From the NCBI GenBank assembly GCA_027922465.2, contig BQMF02000199.1, positions 1 through 64,000 of the forward strand: a stretch of DNA of 64,000 nucleotides, read 5' to 3'. Shown piece after piece: positions 22,491 through 32,146 of the stretch. The notes under the pieces are model-generated. The model saw only the letters and a program-made list of their open reading frames with translations, had not been told where the DNA came from and searched no databases. The DNA is from Turritopsis dohrnii (taxonomy: Eukaryota > Cnidaria > Hydrozoa > Anthoathecata > Oceaniidae). Numbering within the stretch: the stretch's first letter is position 1; each line of letters starts with the position of its first letter. The translations under genes and the position numbers were made by a program.

Positions 22491-22757
22491 TCTTTTTTGA
22501 ACATTTTTTGATAATGTTGTTGAAATGCATTAATTACAATACTTTATCTCTCCCAATCATTTTTGTATTTTTTGCCGCCTAAACATATAAACTTCTCACC
22601 CAGTATTTACTAAAATGTTTCCGAAGAAAATATTCAAAATGTGCATAATTGACTGTACAGAAATTTTTATTGAGCGCCCATTGAATTTCACTGGCAGGGC
22701 ACAAATGTGGTCAAATTATAAAAACCATAACGCAATAAAGTATCTATTTACCACCAC

Positions 22758-22924
22758 GGGAAGCTAACTCCTCCGCAATTGTGAAGCTCATGTCAGCTCA
22801 TGTGGAGCAGTTAGCTTTTTGTCTGAAGGATGGGGTGGACATGAATCAGATAAAGAAATAATCAAGACTGGTGATCACGTTTTAGCTGACATGAGCTTCA
22901 CAATTGCGGAGGAGTTAGCTTCCC
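22758..22924. repeat. 41-bp perfect inverted duplication of transposase coding DNA
   Basis: 22758-22798 is the exact reverse complement of 22884-22924. The right arm encodes ADMSFTIAEELAS of the transposase remnant, so the left arm is an inverted copy of coding DNA placed upstream, with an 85-bp spacer. It resembles a TA-flanked MITE at first sight, but the arm content argues for a snap-back rearrangement. Confidence 0.85.
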
Positions 22925-23155
22925 ATTAGTGGTATTTTAAAAATTCCATGTTTTACAAAAGGGAAATCTCAACTTACTGCAAATGAAGTCCATTTATCTC
23001 GACAGGTGGCTAATGTCTGAATTCATATTGAACATGTTATTGGTCGATTACGCAAATATCAGATTTTAAATACCATCATACCCACAACACAAGCTGAGTT
23101 AATGGACGATGTGATGATTTGTGTTTCGGGACAATATAAATCAAAGTGTTATAGT
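22800..23155 (+). pseudogene. DDE_Tnp_4-type transposase C-terminal remnant
   Basis: The frame gives FLSEGWGGHESDKEIIKTGD, HVLADMSFTIAEELAS, KIPCFTKGKSQLTANEV, HLSRQVANV (stop) IHIEHVIGRLRKYQILN and IPTTQAELMDDVMICVSG. This order matches the DDE_4 transposases, where GG..SDKEI, DRGF and RIHVERVIGRLK are the hallmark segments. The Asp of ADMSF stands at the position of the second catalytic Asp and the Glu of EHVIGR at the third acidic residue. The 5' half is missing. A duplicated inverted piece replaces upstream sequence (next entry). The right end is cut by the Helitron at 23161. Confidence 0.75.
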
Positions 23156-23276
23156 TTGAATCTTATTATAGTAATCATCAATATGTGTCAAATTTTTATC
23201 TTAGAAAGTGACAGATTGCCCTACTTAAAATCTGGTAGGATCTTGTCAGGATTTTAACCAGGGTTGCTTTATTTTA

Positions 23277-23490
23277 AAGCTTGGTTTCCAATAGAATTAT
23301 TTTTGTTGCACAACCGTTTTGCAGCACTTTGTTGTGCAACAAGTGTAGGAAATTGTTGCAGAGATCTCTGCAACAGGTGTTGAACAACATATCTTTTGTT
23401 GCACAACATTCAGGTTTGTTGTACAAAAGTTCTGAAAAAGGGTTGCACAACCGTTGTGCAACAAAAATAATTTTATTGGAAACCAAGCTT
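23277..23490. mobile_element. 214-bp palindromic MITE nested in Helitron E
   Basis: Ends AAGCTTGGTTTCCAATAGAA and the complement TTTTATTGGAAACCAAGCTT are flanked by TA on both sides. The inverted repeats continue inward through TTATTTTTGTTGCACAACCG, so most of the element folds back on itself. Interior words TGTTGCACAAC and GTTGCAGAG recur. Open frames exist on both strands only because of the palindrome. Confidence 0.9.
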
Positions 23491-23602
23491 TACGGTCAAC
23501 TTCTTCTTAGGAGCAAGTAAAACCACAGAGGAGACAGACACTTTTTCACGCTTATTTTTTATAAATCACTATATTAAATCGGTATATCGATATTATATGT
23601 TT

Positions 23603-23788
23603 CTAGTGTTTTTGACAATTGGGGCAAAACCAGTTTTTGTTCTTTGGTGGTGCTCTTGATAAGTTGACACATGAATAATGATACCACTCAATTTTGCAAT
23701 TCAATTTATCACAAGCAATCATTGGTGGAAAATTAGGTCTTGTACAGATAGAATAGAGCATTCCTTTTTTATTCGTTATTTGGATCAA
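23603..23788 (-). pseudogene. ING-type PHD-finger fragment inside Helitron E
   Basis: The frame ends FPPMIACDKLNCKIEWYHYS, CVNLSRAPPKNKNWFCPNC, QKH. MIACD..NC.IEW.H..CV......W.CP.C is the second half of an ING/Yng-type PHD finger that reads methylated histone H3K4. The first zinc pair is damaged: the usual YCxC is YSIC, so one Cys is Ser. Its position between Helitron termini suggests a captured host exon. It is read antisense to the Helitron. Confidence 0.7.
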
Positions 23789-24114
23789 ATTTTCTGGAAA
23801 CTCGCTGTAGCAAAAGAAGCTTGTGAAGTACTTTTTCTAATTTGCCCTTGAGATCTTCACAAAAACTGTTACGTTTTTCAACATGTATAAGGAATCTATT
23901 TTCTTTTGGTTCACCATCCGACCAAACAAAAAGTCATTTTGATTTTTATCTTCTGAATAAATGACTGTTCTGCGCTCCTATATCTAAAGTTTAAAGTACT
24001 TACAGCACTGATACCCTTTCTGTTCGTCATGCTGTGATTTAATTTTTCGAAACCATTTTTGAGACGTCACTTTCAGAATTAGAACCCGTAAAAAATTTTT
24101 ACACGGGATACTAG

Positions 24115-25513
24115 TTCAGTAAATTCCTAAATGTTTTTGAGTATAAAACACATCTACCTAAATAAAACTCATGACTAAAGCCGCCTTGATCTATTCCTGT
24201 TTCACCATAAAAATATATCGATAATACGGCTCCCATTTTTTGCTGCACCCAAGAAGATTTTACTTTATCACAAAAATCTTCAAAATAATGACATCTTCTT
24301 ATCTTCACCCATATTCCATTGTTTTTATTCAATTTACAAGATGTCAATTTAGTCTTTAGTTGGTCAATAACAGTAGCTGTATCCAATGGACTTGGTCCAG
24401 TTGATTCATTAGCATGATGTTCATACTTAATATCGATATCACTTTCACATTCACTTTCTATGATTTCTGGGAATTTAGCAGAAGGACAAGAAGATGAGTG
24501 AGTTACAATATCAGTGGAGCATACTTTCTGGGTACATATCACATAAGGAACCATTGTTTTGCTTTCTTCATCTTTATCTGAAACACTGGTTGATTGATCC
24601 TCTTCTGTTGAACCATTTCCTTTGCACTTGCTATATTGATACTATATTTCGTTTGTCAAATCTGAGTTAATGCACTCTCTCATGTACAGCAAAACCTTCT
24701 CATATGTTTGCACAGATTCATTAGGATAAACAACACGGAATGGGCATCCATAACACAATTCAAACAAGTCAAAATCTGGGCTTCAACTCTCAACCCAATC
24801 ATAAACAACCTCCATTTTCTGATCATCACTAATGAACCTGGTACATCTTCCAAGTGTTTCATGTTGAACACAGATTATACAACAGTTTTCTTGTGGTGGT
24901 ATATCTGCTGGAACAAGAACAGCTCTTTCTTTCTGTAATTTTTGTAAGTACTGCTGTTTTTTATTTTCCTCCCTTTCCTGTGCAATTTTCAATTCTTCTG
25001 CATTGTTTTTAAGTTGTTCCTTGAGCTCATCAGCTCCTAGAGTCAGTAGGTATGCTTGATCTTGTTCCAGTATTAAACTTCTTCTTTTTTGAAGCTCTCA
25101 CTTGTGTTTGTTTTATGTTCTAAGTTGAAAGATGTACATGGATGAGGAGCAATGAGGATGAAAAGTGAGGACCAATGCTGTTGGTGCAAAAGTAAAAATT
25201 TGTAAAAGGGAATTTATAGAAGTTTGGTTGACTTACGTTCTTGAACATTATGCACTTTGGGTGTTGAATGATTCATAGGAGGCAACTCAAAATCAGAATC
25301 AGAGTCTGAACCAAAAAGTTTGTCAGAAACCTTCAAAGGTTTGAAATACAAGTAAAGCTTTTTAATAGTAGTCTTTGTCCTTTGGAAATGGTCTGCAACA
25401 GTGATCATCAAATCATCAATCTGTTCCATGTCAGCTGCCCTAAGTTCAAAATTCATCAGATTTTTGTAGCCTATAACAAAATGTGAATCATGTAATTTCA
25501 TTTTACCATTCAT
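24115..25513 (-). CDS. UBX-HECT type gene, 5' exons and start of the HECT domain
   Basis: An upstream exon (about 25472 to 25236, FELRAADMEQIDDLMITVAD through acidic SDSDSDFELPP to KVHNVQE) ends at a GTAAGT donor. A second exon from about 25100 reads KKRRSLILEQDQAYLLTLGA, a Gln/Glu/Lys coiled coil, then RFISDDQKMEVVYDWVES and FDLFELCYGCPFRVVYP, the layout of a UBX-type ubiquitin-like domain. A frameshift near 24785 and a TAG near 24642 occur. The frame continues to VLSIYFYGETGIDQGGFSHE, the opening of a HECT ubiquitin-ligase domain (GxxGIDxGGxxxEF), and FYLG runs into a GTAGAT donor. The catalytic C-lobe Cys lies in exons that are not here: Helitron E begins directly to the left. It may be a host gene fragment or a captured one. 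Confidence 0.65.
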
Positions 25514-25672
25514 ACTTTTAATGCATTTTTAAAACCTATTTTTATCATGAATGTTCAGCCTAATTGACCTGATTCAAACTCCACTATTTTCTATTTCCTA
25601 GCATACAGTCTATGATAATTGTTGAGATTTGTAGAACAAAGTAACTAATGTTAATGAAAATTATTTGGAAAT

Positions 25673-27437
25673 CTAAAAGTCAGAACCTTTTTTGTTCTTG
25701 CTTTTTGGAAAATACAAACCTTTAATTTGTTCCAATAAATTAATCAATTTCATATCTTTTTCTACATTTTCAAATTTTCTTGCACCACCCCCACTTTGTG
25801 CCTTTATAACCGCATACTTTGATTTGTTGGAGTCCCAGTGATACCATGCACAATCAATGGTATACCTTGTTTTTTTCTCTTGCAGTCTTGTTGTTTTTTT
25901 CACAAAGTACGAAGGCCTTCCGTAATAAATTTCAAATGGACTTTTCCATGCCAATTCTTCGCGTGCAAGTTCATCCAACACTGGCATGTAGTTCCCTAAA
26001 TTTTGAACCCAATTCACACCTTTCTCTAACAATTTGATCATGTCGTAATGAATTTTGTTCCTCAATTCTCTGTGAGATCGCTCGACTTTCCCTTGAGCCT
26101 TCGGGTTATACGGTCTACTTAGAACGGTTTTTACTTTGAACTTCTTACAAAGTTAAAAGAAAAAATAACAATGAAGATTATTCCTTTATCTCTTTCGATG
26201 CCAGAGGATTATCTGAATTTTCATGATTAAGTTGTACTGTATGAGACGTAGGGGTGAAATAAAGATAGTTTATGCAGCTGATTGTATTTTTATTGCAACA
26301 ACGCGAAAAATTGAGCGTCATTTCAATGAAAATTCACTCTTCCACATAATGCATTTAGGTACTTTAACCATGATTCCAGAAAATATAAATTTTTAAAACG
26401 TTAGATATATTGAAAATCTGCACAGAAGAGGTTAATACAACGAATAGTTTATTTTATCAGAAATCCACATTGAGGGCATTGAGAAGACGTCCTTTGTACG
26501 TCCTATGTACGCCCCCTGGACTTATGGGTACAAAACACGTCCTATTGCCAAAAAAAACTTCTTATTTTAAAGGAAAGAAGTAATCGGTAAATATAAGTTG
26601 AGCGGCCTATCATTCCTTTTCAAAATATAAATATCTTTGATCTGTTTGTAATCCTAGTATAAGTACATAACATTTCTTTTTCAAGATCTCCTAAACAATG
26701 CTGTACCAGACTTATTCAATATCCTCATTTACTATCATATCAGCGTAAATTCACGGGAAGAAAAGCAGTCTCAGGCACGTAGCAAATTTTCGTTGACATG
26801 GGCCTGAGTCTGATGGGCTAAAAAGACAATGAAAACGACTAAAAACGTCCATCAAAGAAAAGATATATTTGTACCTGTTGCCATTAAACGAGACAGCTAA
26901 CGATTTCATATCTACTAAGTCAATCTGAAGCTGGTCCATCACGTTTTTTGCAGGAACCGGTTGTGGGGTAGCCTTGTTAGTGAATTTGGCATTGAATTTT
27001 TGATACTTCACATGATGATTGGTCACCTTTTGGATGTTTCGTTCACTTAGACCAGCTATGCTATGTGCCGCTTTCAATCTTATTTTTCTGGGGCAGCTGA
27101 CTTACATTCACCAGGTCCGCCAGGGCGCACAGTGACCTTCCGCACCTCGCTTCATTTATGATGAATTTGCGTTACCGAAATAAAATTATTTGTTATCAAA
27201 TAATAAATATCCATCTTTAGCAACAGAAAATTTGCCTTTTGCTCTCCAATATTTCACGATAGCGGTCTTTTCTTGCCTTGAACGCTCCGCCTTAGGCTTT
27301 GCAAAAGTTCCTTTGGTTAATGCCAGTAAAATATTGTATTCTTCTTCGTCCACAGGATGAATGTAACAAGTGGAAACAGAAATACAAACGAATAGAAATA
27401 TCAACGAAATGAAAAACAAGTTCCTCTTAAAAAACAT
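25673..27437 (-). pseudogene. Ginger2/KRBA2-like DDE integrase remnant
   Basis: Reading right to left: EEYNILLALTKGTF, RSRQEKTAIVKYWRAKGKFS and KDGYLLFDNK (27400-27186), then GLSERNIQKVTNHHVKYQKF and VMDQLQIDLVDMKSLAVSFN, NRYKYIFSLMDVFSRF (27050-26840). After a gap of about 600 bp come VKTVLSRPYNPKAQGKVERS, HRELRNKIHYDMIKLL, then WKSPFEIYYGRPSYFVK, ending at 25673. IDLVDM and SLMDVFSRF mark the first catalytic Asp of an rve-type core, and KAQGKVERSHR marks the catalytic Glu. The middle Asp segment lies in the missing part. Stops and shifts near 26800 and 27150 disable it. The signal-peptide-like start (MFFKRNLFFISLIF) is probably spurious. It is DNA-transposon-type integrase, not an LTR element: no LTRs or gag were seen. 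Confidence 0.7.
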
Positions 27438-27663
27438 TTTTTCTTCTTAAACTAAACCTCTCCATGTCATCAAAACTTAACTACTCTTAATCCGACGTTC
27501 TACCAAATGAAAACTTGTTTCTCTATTTTAAAACGAAGTTATAAAAATAGCGTTTGAGTTCAATTGTATCTTTGACATAATCTTCGTTCGAATTTTAACA
27601 TATGTCAATTTCCAAGGATTTGGAGTACATTCGAATTTTGATAATATATACAAACTATTTAAA

Positions 27664-27809
27664 GGGATTACAAAGTGTGGGACAAGGGATTACAAAGTGT
27701 GGCAAGTGGGGTTACAAAGTGTGTGAGGTTGGGATTACAAAGTGTGGGGTGTGGGATTACAAAGTGTGGCAGGGATTACAAAGAGTGTTGGGATTACAAA
27801 GTGAGTTGG
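27664..27809 (+). repeat. Minisatellite of GGGATTACAAAGTGTG
   Basis: Seven to eight copies of a 16-17-bp core are separated by 1-12 variable bases, giving an uneven spacing of 16-28 bp. Later copies are eroded (AAAGAGTGTT, AAAGTGAGTT). It lies between the integrase remnant and the LINE at 28.4 kb. Confidence 0.9.
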
Positions 27810-28411
27810 TACAATTTTTGGGTGTTGACTCATTTCTTAATGACTTGAATGGACGGAAAAATAATAGATAGCCATTATGGTTGCTCAAGTCAGATATAAA
27901 AAAATATTTTTCACTCATTTTCTTTGGTTTTATATAAGGGAACTAGGCGCCAAATTTCTCAAAGCCTACTGGTTTGTTAGTTATGATGTTTACAAAATTG
28001 ACTGTTTAACATCACATTTGTGACCATTTTTGCTGAATCAGCAAATTGCTAAGATAATTTTCGGAAAAAATTGTTGATTTTGCATTATTGGCTAGTTCTT
28101 TTGAGTTAAATCAATAAAAGTTATTATATCAAAGCATTTCAATATTCAGTTTTTTTCTATGGGAACCCCCTTGAAGTTGCTTCTTACATCTTTGGCCAAA
28201 ACAGAGTAATTATTTGATCCTACATTTAAAATTCCATTCTTGACCTTCGTGGAGTGCGGACGTCGTCTTACAAGTTCTTACCAAGTTGGCTCAAAGAAAT
28301 GGAAACCTGATGTAATCTACGCGCACCAAAAGTCAGCCACACCTAATGACTGTTTAACTCTTGTCTTTTTATATCTTTTCTTGTGTCTTTTGAATTAGCT
28401 TCGTATTTATC

Positions 28412-30675
28412 ATGCCTGGTCCTACGAAGAAAGAAATGCTGGAGGCCCGCGGAAAAACTTAACATCACCAACAAAGATATTAATAGAATAACTAGCCGCC
28501 AAGGCGGCGTCGCTCGCCGCCCATGTCCACCTCTGCTCTGTATCACTGTATCAATAAACGTCAAATTTCCTTATAAACGGCTCGTACACAACTTGTGTTC
28601 AACCAGAAGCATATTCGAAGTCACAACCTCTGATAAAACCAATCTTTTATCAGTGTAACAATACACTGAAAACGTAGAGAGAGAAAACTTCAACTTTTTA
28701 TTAGCTTTTGTTTTAAAAAAGTTACGCGCTCTAACATGGGTGCTATCAAACATAAGGGGGAAATGGTTTCTCTTTTTAAAAAGATCACACGGGAGGAGAG
28801 AAAAAAAGCACGTGTTAAATGAATAAATCGAATAAAAAAACGTTCGATCAGAACGCTTAACAATTAAAAGAAGAAATTAATTTATTAAAAGAAAAGCAAT
28901 AATAAAAAAAAAATAAAAATTTTGTTTTGATATGATACTCTTTTTTTACCTATCGGTTTTTAAACATTTTGATTGCTCAAAAAAAAGTTCACCCGTCTCA
29001 GACAGTCAGGCAAGAGTTTGTGGCAAACCGAACATATGCTGCCACGTTCTGCCACTGCTGCTTTTTGTCCAAAATGTTTAATCAGTTAGTTTCTTTGTAT
29101 TTAGTTGATGTACTGTTTTCAAAGCCAAGTCAACGTGGAATATAAAACTAACAATAATGATAAAAACAAAACGTTATTCCTATTAGTTCATCAGCCAAAA
29201 AAAGTCACGTTTGATTGGGGTTGCAATGTATTTGCTTCGAACTCACGTCGCACACAAAAAAAGAAATAATTTCGCTCACAACTTCATCTACCATTTTGCG
29301 TCACTTACAAACAAACAAGCAAACAGACAGAGAATCGGCTATTAATATATAGAAGGAAAGTTTAATTGAAATCAAGGAACATGCTATCCAGCGTCTGTTG
29401 GAAGAAAACCAACATCTAAATAAAGAAGTTAAAACCCTTTCGGATAATGTTTATGCCTTGGGGGCTGAATCATATGCCAATAACCAGTACAATAACCAGT
29501 ACAATCAGCGCAACAATGTCGAACTGACAATAAGCTTGAGCCAACTATTGTCAACATCCTCAGTGCAGTCCAAATTAATGTTACTGCAACCGAAATTGAA
29601 GCCTGCCATCGCCTTAATTCCAAGGAATCGAACAAACCTGTTATAATCCGCTTTGTATATAGAAAGAATGTGGATAAGTGCTTCAATTCATGGAAGCTAC
29701 TTGATACTTGCGATAAAACAGATTTTGGTTTTCCTGAAAACACTAAACTATCATTTAACGCGAATTTATAGCCTGGAAAGCTCGCTGCCTTAAAAGAGGA
29801 GAACGTATTAACAAAATATACACAAACAATGGTCTCGATCAGCATTAGAAATAAAGACAAATTGACCCATGACAGTATCATCGAAGATAAAAATTGGGGT
29901 TAGGAAATTTTTCCTCATATCTTGGTGTGGTCCTTGATGGAAATCTCAACTGGCGCCAACATGTCAATACCCTTGCAATTAGGCTGCACAGAGCTAATGG
30001 AGCACTATGTAAATTAAGACATTATGACCCCAAACGTACCTTAATCTCTATCTATCATGCTGTCTTTTCGTCATATCTAGGCTATACTTGTCAAACTTGG
30101 GTCAGCGTGAGACAACTAATACTAAAAGTATCCTCATACTGCAAAAGGCAAAAGATCCGAATCTTAACCTTCTCAAATCCTATTGCACCCTCTCGGCCTC
30201 TTTTCAACAACCTTAAATTACTGAATATCTTTGACCTTGTCAAGTCATTGAATATTCTATTTATTCATCAAGTCTTAAATTTTTAACTCCCTCCCAGCGT
30301 TCATAGTACTCTCAATTACACTAAACTCTGCCATACTTTCAACACCAGAGGTAAGTCTCATGGGCACCTACATCAACCTTCAGTTAAAACTCAAGCATTT
30401 GGAATTGCTTCAATGAAATTTCAATCAATTATTTGCTGGAATCATATGCAAAGTCAATATCCAAATCTTGATCTAGCTTTAGTAAACTATTATCAACTAA
30501 AAACCTTAACCACAAAATTCTTCCTGGAAAAATATACCATCTAGTCTCACTCTCCAGTAGTTTTGTTTTTCATACTTAAGCCATTTTTGTTTTTTATCCA
30601 ATACCTAAATTTCTTAATTTAGTTTATTTCTTTATTTATTTGGTGGCCACCCCCTTTGTTTAGTATTAGGGACCT
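28412..30675 (+). pseudogene. Internally deleted LINE: ORF1 fused to RT C-terminus
   Basis: ORF1 starts MPGPTKKEMLEARGK at 28412. After removal of Helitron C the frame continues NITNKDINRIK, ESLIEIKEHAIQRLLEENQ (a coiled coil), later TATEIEACHRLNSKESNKPV, IIRFVYRKNVDKCF and FGFPENTKLSFN, with frameshifts. At about 29890 it passes directly into the ORF2 C-terminal region: SSYLGVVLDGNLNWRQHV, RLHRANGALCKLRHYDP, IYHAVFSSYLGYTCQTW and NLKLLNIFDLVKSLNILF. Endonuclease and the RT catalytic core are absent. The 3' UTR shares TTGGTGGCCACCCCCT with the LINE at 54.9 kb, so both belong to one family. Confidence 0.8.
28492..29353 (-). mobile_element. Helitron C (family 2), inserted in LINE ORF1
   Basis: On the minus strand it starts TCTATATATTAATAGCCGAT and ends with a GC-rich hairpin (GGCGGC...GCCGCC) and GGCGGCTAG, then T. 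The same 5' end starts Helitron D at 48569. Removing 28492-29353 joins ...AATAGAATA to AAGGAAAGTTT and leaves LINE ORF1 open through the junction, so the borders are exact. The base 5' of the element on its own strand is T, not the usual A. No ORF of note is inside. Confidence 0.85.
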
Positions 30676-31754
30676 TACAAAAATATGACGGCAACGTGGA
30701 CGATGACGTACAAGATATTCATCGTCAATTAATCTCAAAAGAGCAGAACCTATACGCTTGGGTTAAGAAGTTTATTTGTAATGTCTTTGAAGTTTGTTTT
30801 TTGAACTTTGAGAGACACAATCATGAAGGAACTAAGGAAAATTTATCGGAAGTACTGCTATTCATAAGGATTAGTAAGGAAGTTTTCGTCAAAGATATTA
30901 AACTGATTTAGATGCAACAACGTGGACTTAAAGAAAAAGCGTTTTTCTCAAGGAAAACCCCAAAGAAGAATCTATGTTGTGTTTACAACACAAAAACGGC
31001 CATTTTCACGTTGTCCTCTTCACAACGGGAAAGACAGAAAACAAGACAAGACAAACTTCAAATTGCAATGGGAAAAATGGATATCAAAAAGAATAAAACA
31101 GCCCTAAAGGGCGGTAACTCAGCCTATATAACAATTATAATTGCGATTAAATTGTGCTCAACGTTACAGTACATTACAGGCAAGCCCTTTCAGATGACGC
31201 TTATAGTAAGAAGGCTAGTATGAAGTGAGGAAGACTAAATAAATTGCAGAAGTATATCTAGCATATTATCTTATTATCTTATATATCTTATAATATCTTA
31301 TTCTTTGACTTGTCAATAAAAAACTGTAAAGTTTTCTCATTTTAATATATCTAACATAAATTATTTAAAATTATATGGATCGAAGACTTTCATAATTGTA
31401 TTGACTTCAACATTATTAAATCTATTACAATCAAATGAGTAAAAATAGGTCAAACTTGCTTAAAAACTGAAGACCTTGTCAAATCTGCAAAAGTGACTGT
31501 CAAATTTAACATCAGGACCTTCCAATTGTTCTTTGTGCAAACCTTCCAAATTTTGCCAGAAATGGGAAACATATTTAAGTAAACGTTACATAAAATTGTT
31601 CACAACTTGGATTAGTAGGAGCAGGAGAAACTTGACCATTTCAAAGATCCATGACAATGTAAAAATTATATGTATTGGATATAATTTAAATTAACATAAC
31701 ATACAATATGAAAATCTATTTCTACTAAACCTGCCAGTGGCGGAACAAGAAGTA
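30676..31754. other. No recognised gene; short frames and TATCTTAT repeats
   Basis: Frames at 30696-30911 and 30912-31223 are Lys-rich with no domain recognised. A short GTTGTGTTTACAAC hairpin lies near 30976, and TTATCTTA-type low complexity near 31262-31305. Confidence 0.45.
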
Positions 31755-32146
31755 CCTTAAGGGGATTTACTTTTGCGTGGACTTATTTTTGCGAGCCACG
31801 GTTTGTGAGCGTTTTGCGTGGATTGATTTTTGCGAGTCTGATATTCTCAAGAAAATGTAAGGATTTATTTTTGCGAATGTGAACAAAGTGCAATGTGAAA
31901 ATCACCATTTCCATGCCTACCACATTGCAAAACCAATGGGTGCTTGATAAGTAAAAGGAAAATAGTTAATATACGAAAGGTACACAGAGCCAAAAAATGA
32001 GCAAATAAAATCATAAAATTTTGCTTGGATTTTTTTTTTGCGAATCGTTCATATCTTGACGTTTTGCGTGTATTTATTTTTGCGAATTTGGCCAAAAGTC
32101 GGAAAAGTCGCAAAAATTAATCCACGCAAAAAAAATCCCCTTAAGG
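31755..32146. mobile_element. 392-bp MITE, TIR CCTTAAGGGGATT, TA target sites
   Basis: Ends CCTTAAGGGGATTTACTTTT and the complementary AAAAATCCCCTTAAGG are flanked by TA (31753-31754 and 32147-32148). Near each end, copies of TTTTGCGTGGATT and TTTTTGCGA alternate in direct order (left) and inverted order (right), separated by short spacers. The open frame at 31865-32113 is made of these motifs and is not treated as a gene. Fragments of the same family lie near 11.5, 13.0 and 37.36 kb. Confidence 0.9.

Larger units (their letters stand above)
23161..24114 (+). mobile_element. Helitron E (non-autonomous), with PHD fragment
   Basis: The 5' end TCTTATTATAGTAATC at 23161 is preceded by A. The 3' end carries the hairpin CCCGTAAAAAATTTTTACACGGG-like stem and ATACTAG, with CTAG at 24111-24114 followed by T. 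This is the Helitron plan (A|TC...CTRR|T). The 5' 110 bp align with Helitrons A and B (TCTTATTATAATAATC, TTAGAGAGTGA, then ACGGTCAA after the nested MITE), so all three are one family. A MITE sits at 23277-23490 and a PHD-finger fragment lies on the minus strand at 23603-23788. No Rep-helicase is encoded. Confidence 0.85.

Noticed and set aside
22751..22932. TA-flanked MITE with 41-bp arms
   Set aside because: The right arm is transposase coding sequence in frame with its neighbours, so an inverted duplication explains it better.
23274..23520. Similar proteins on both strands (MVSN.IIFVAQ)
   Set aside because: The DNA is a long palindrome, so both strands translate alike; this is the MITE.
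25673..27437. LTR retrotransposon or endogenous retrovirus
   Set aside because: Only an integrase-like core is present. No LTRs, gag, protease, reverse transcriptase or primer-binding site were seen, and the motif order fits Ginger2/KRBA2 DNA transposons.
31865..32113. 82-residue minus frame
   Set aside because: It lies wholly inside the 392-bp MITE and is built from its motif array.
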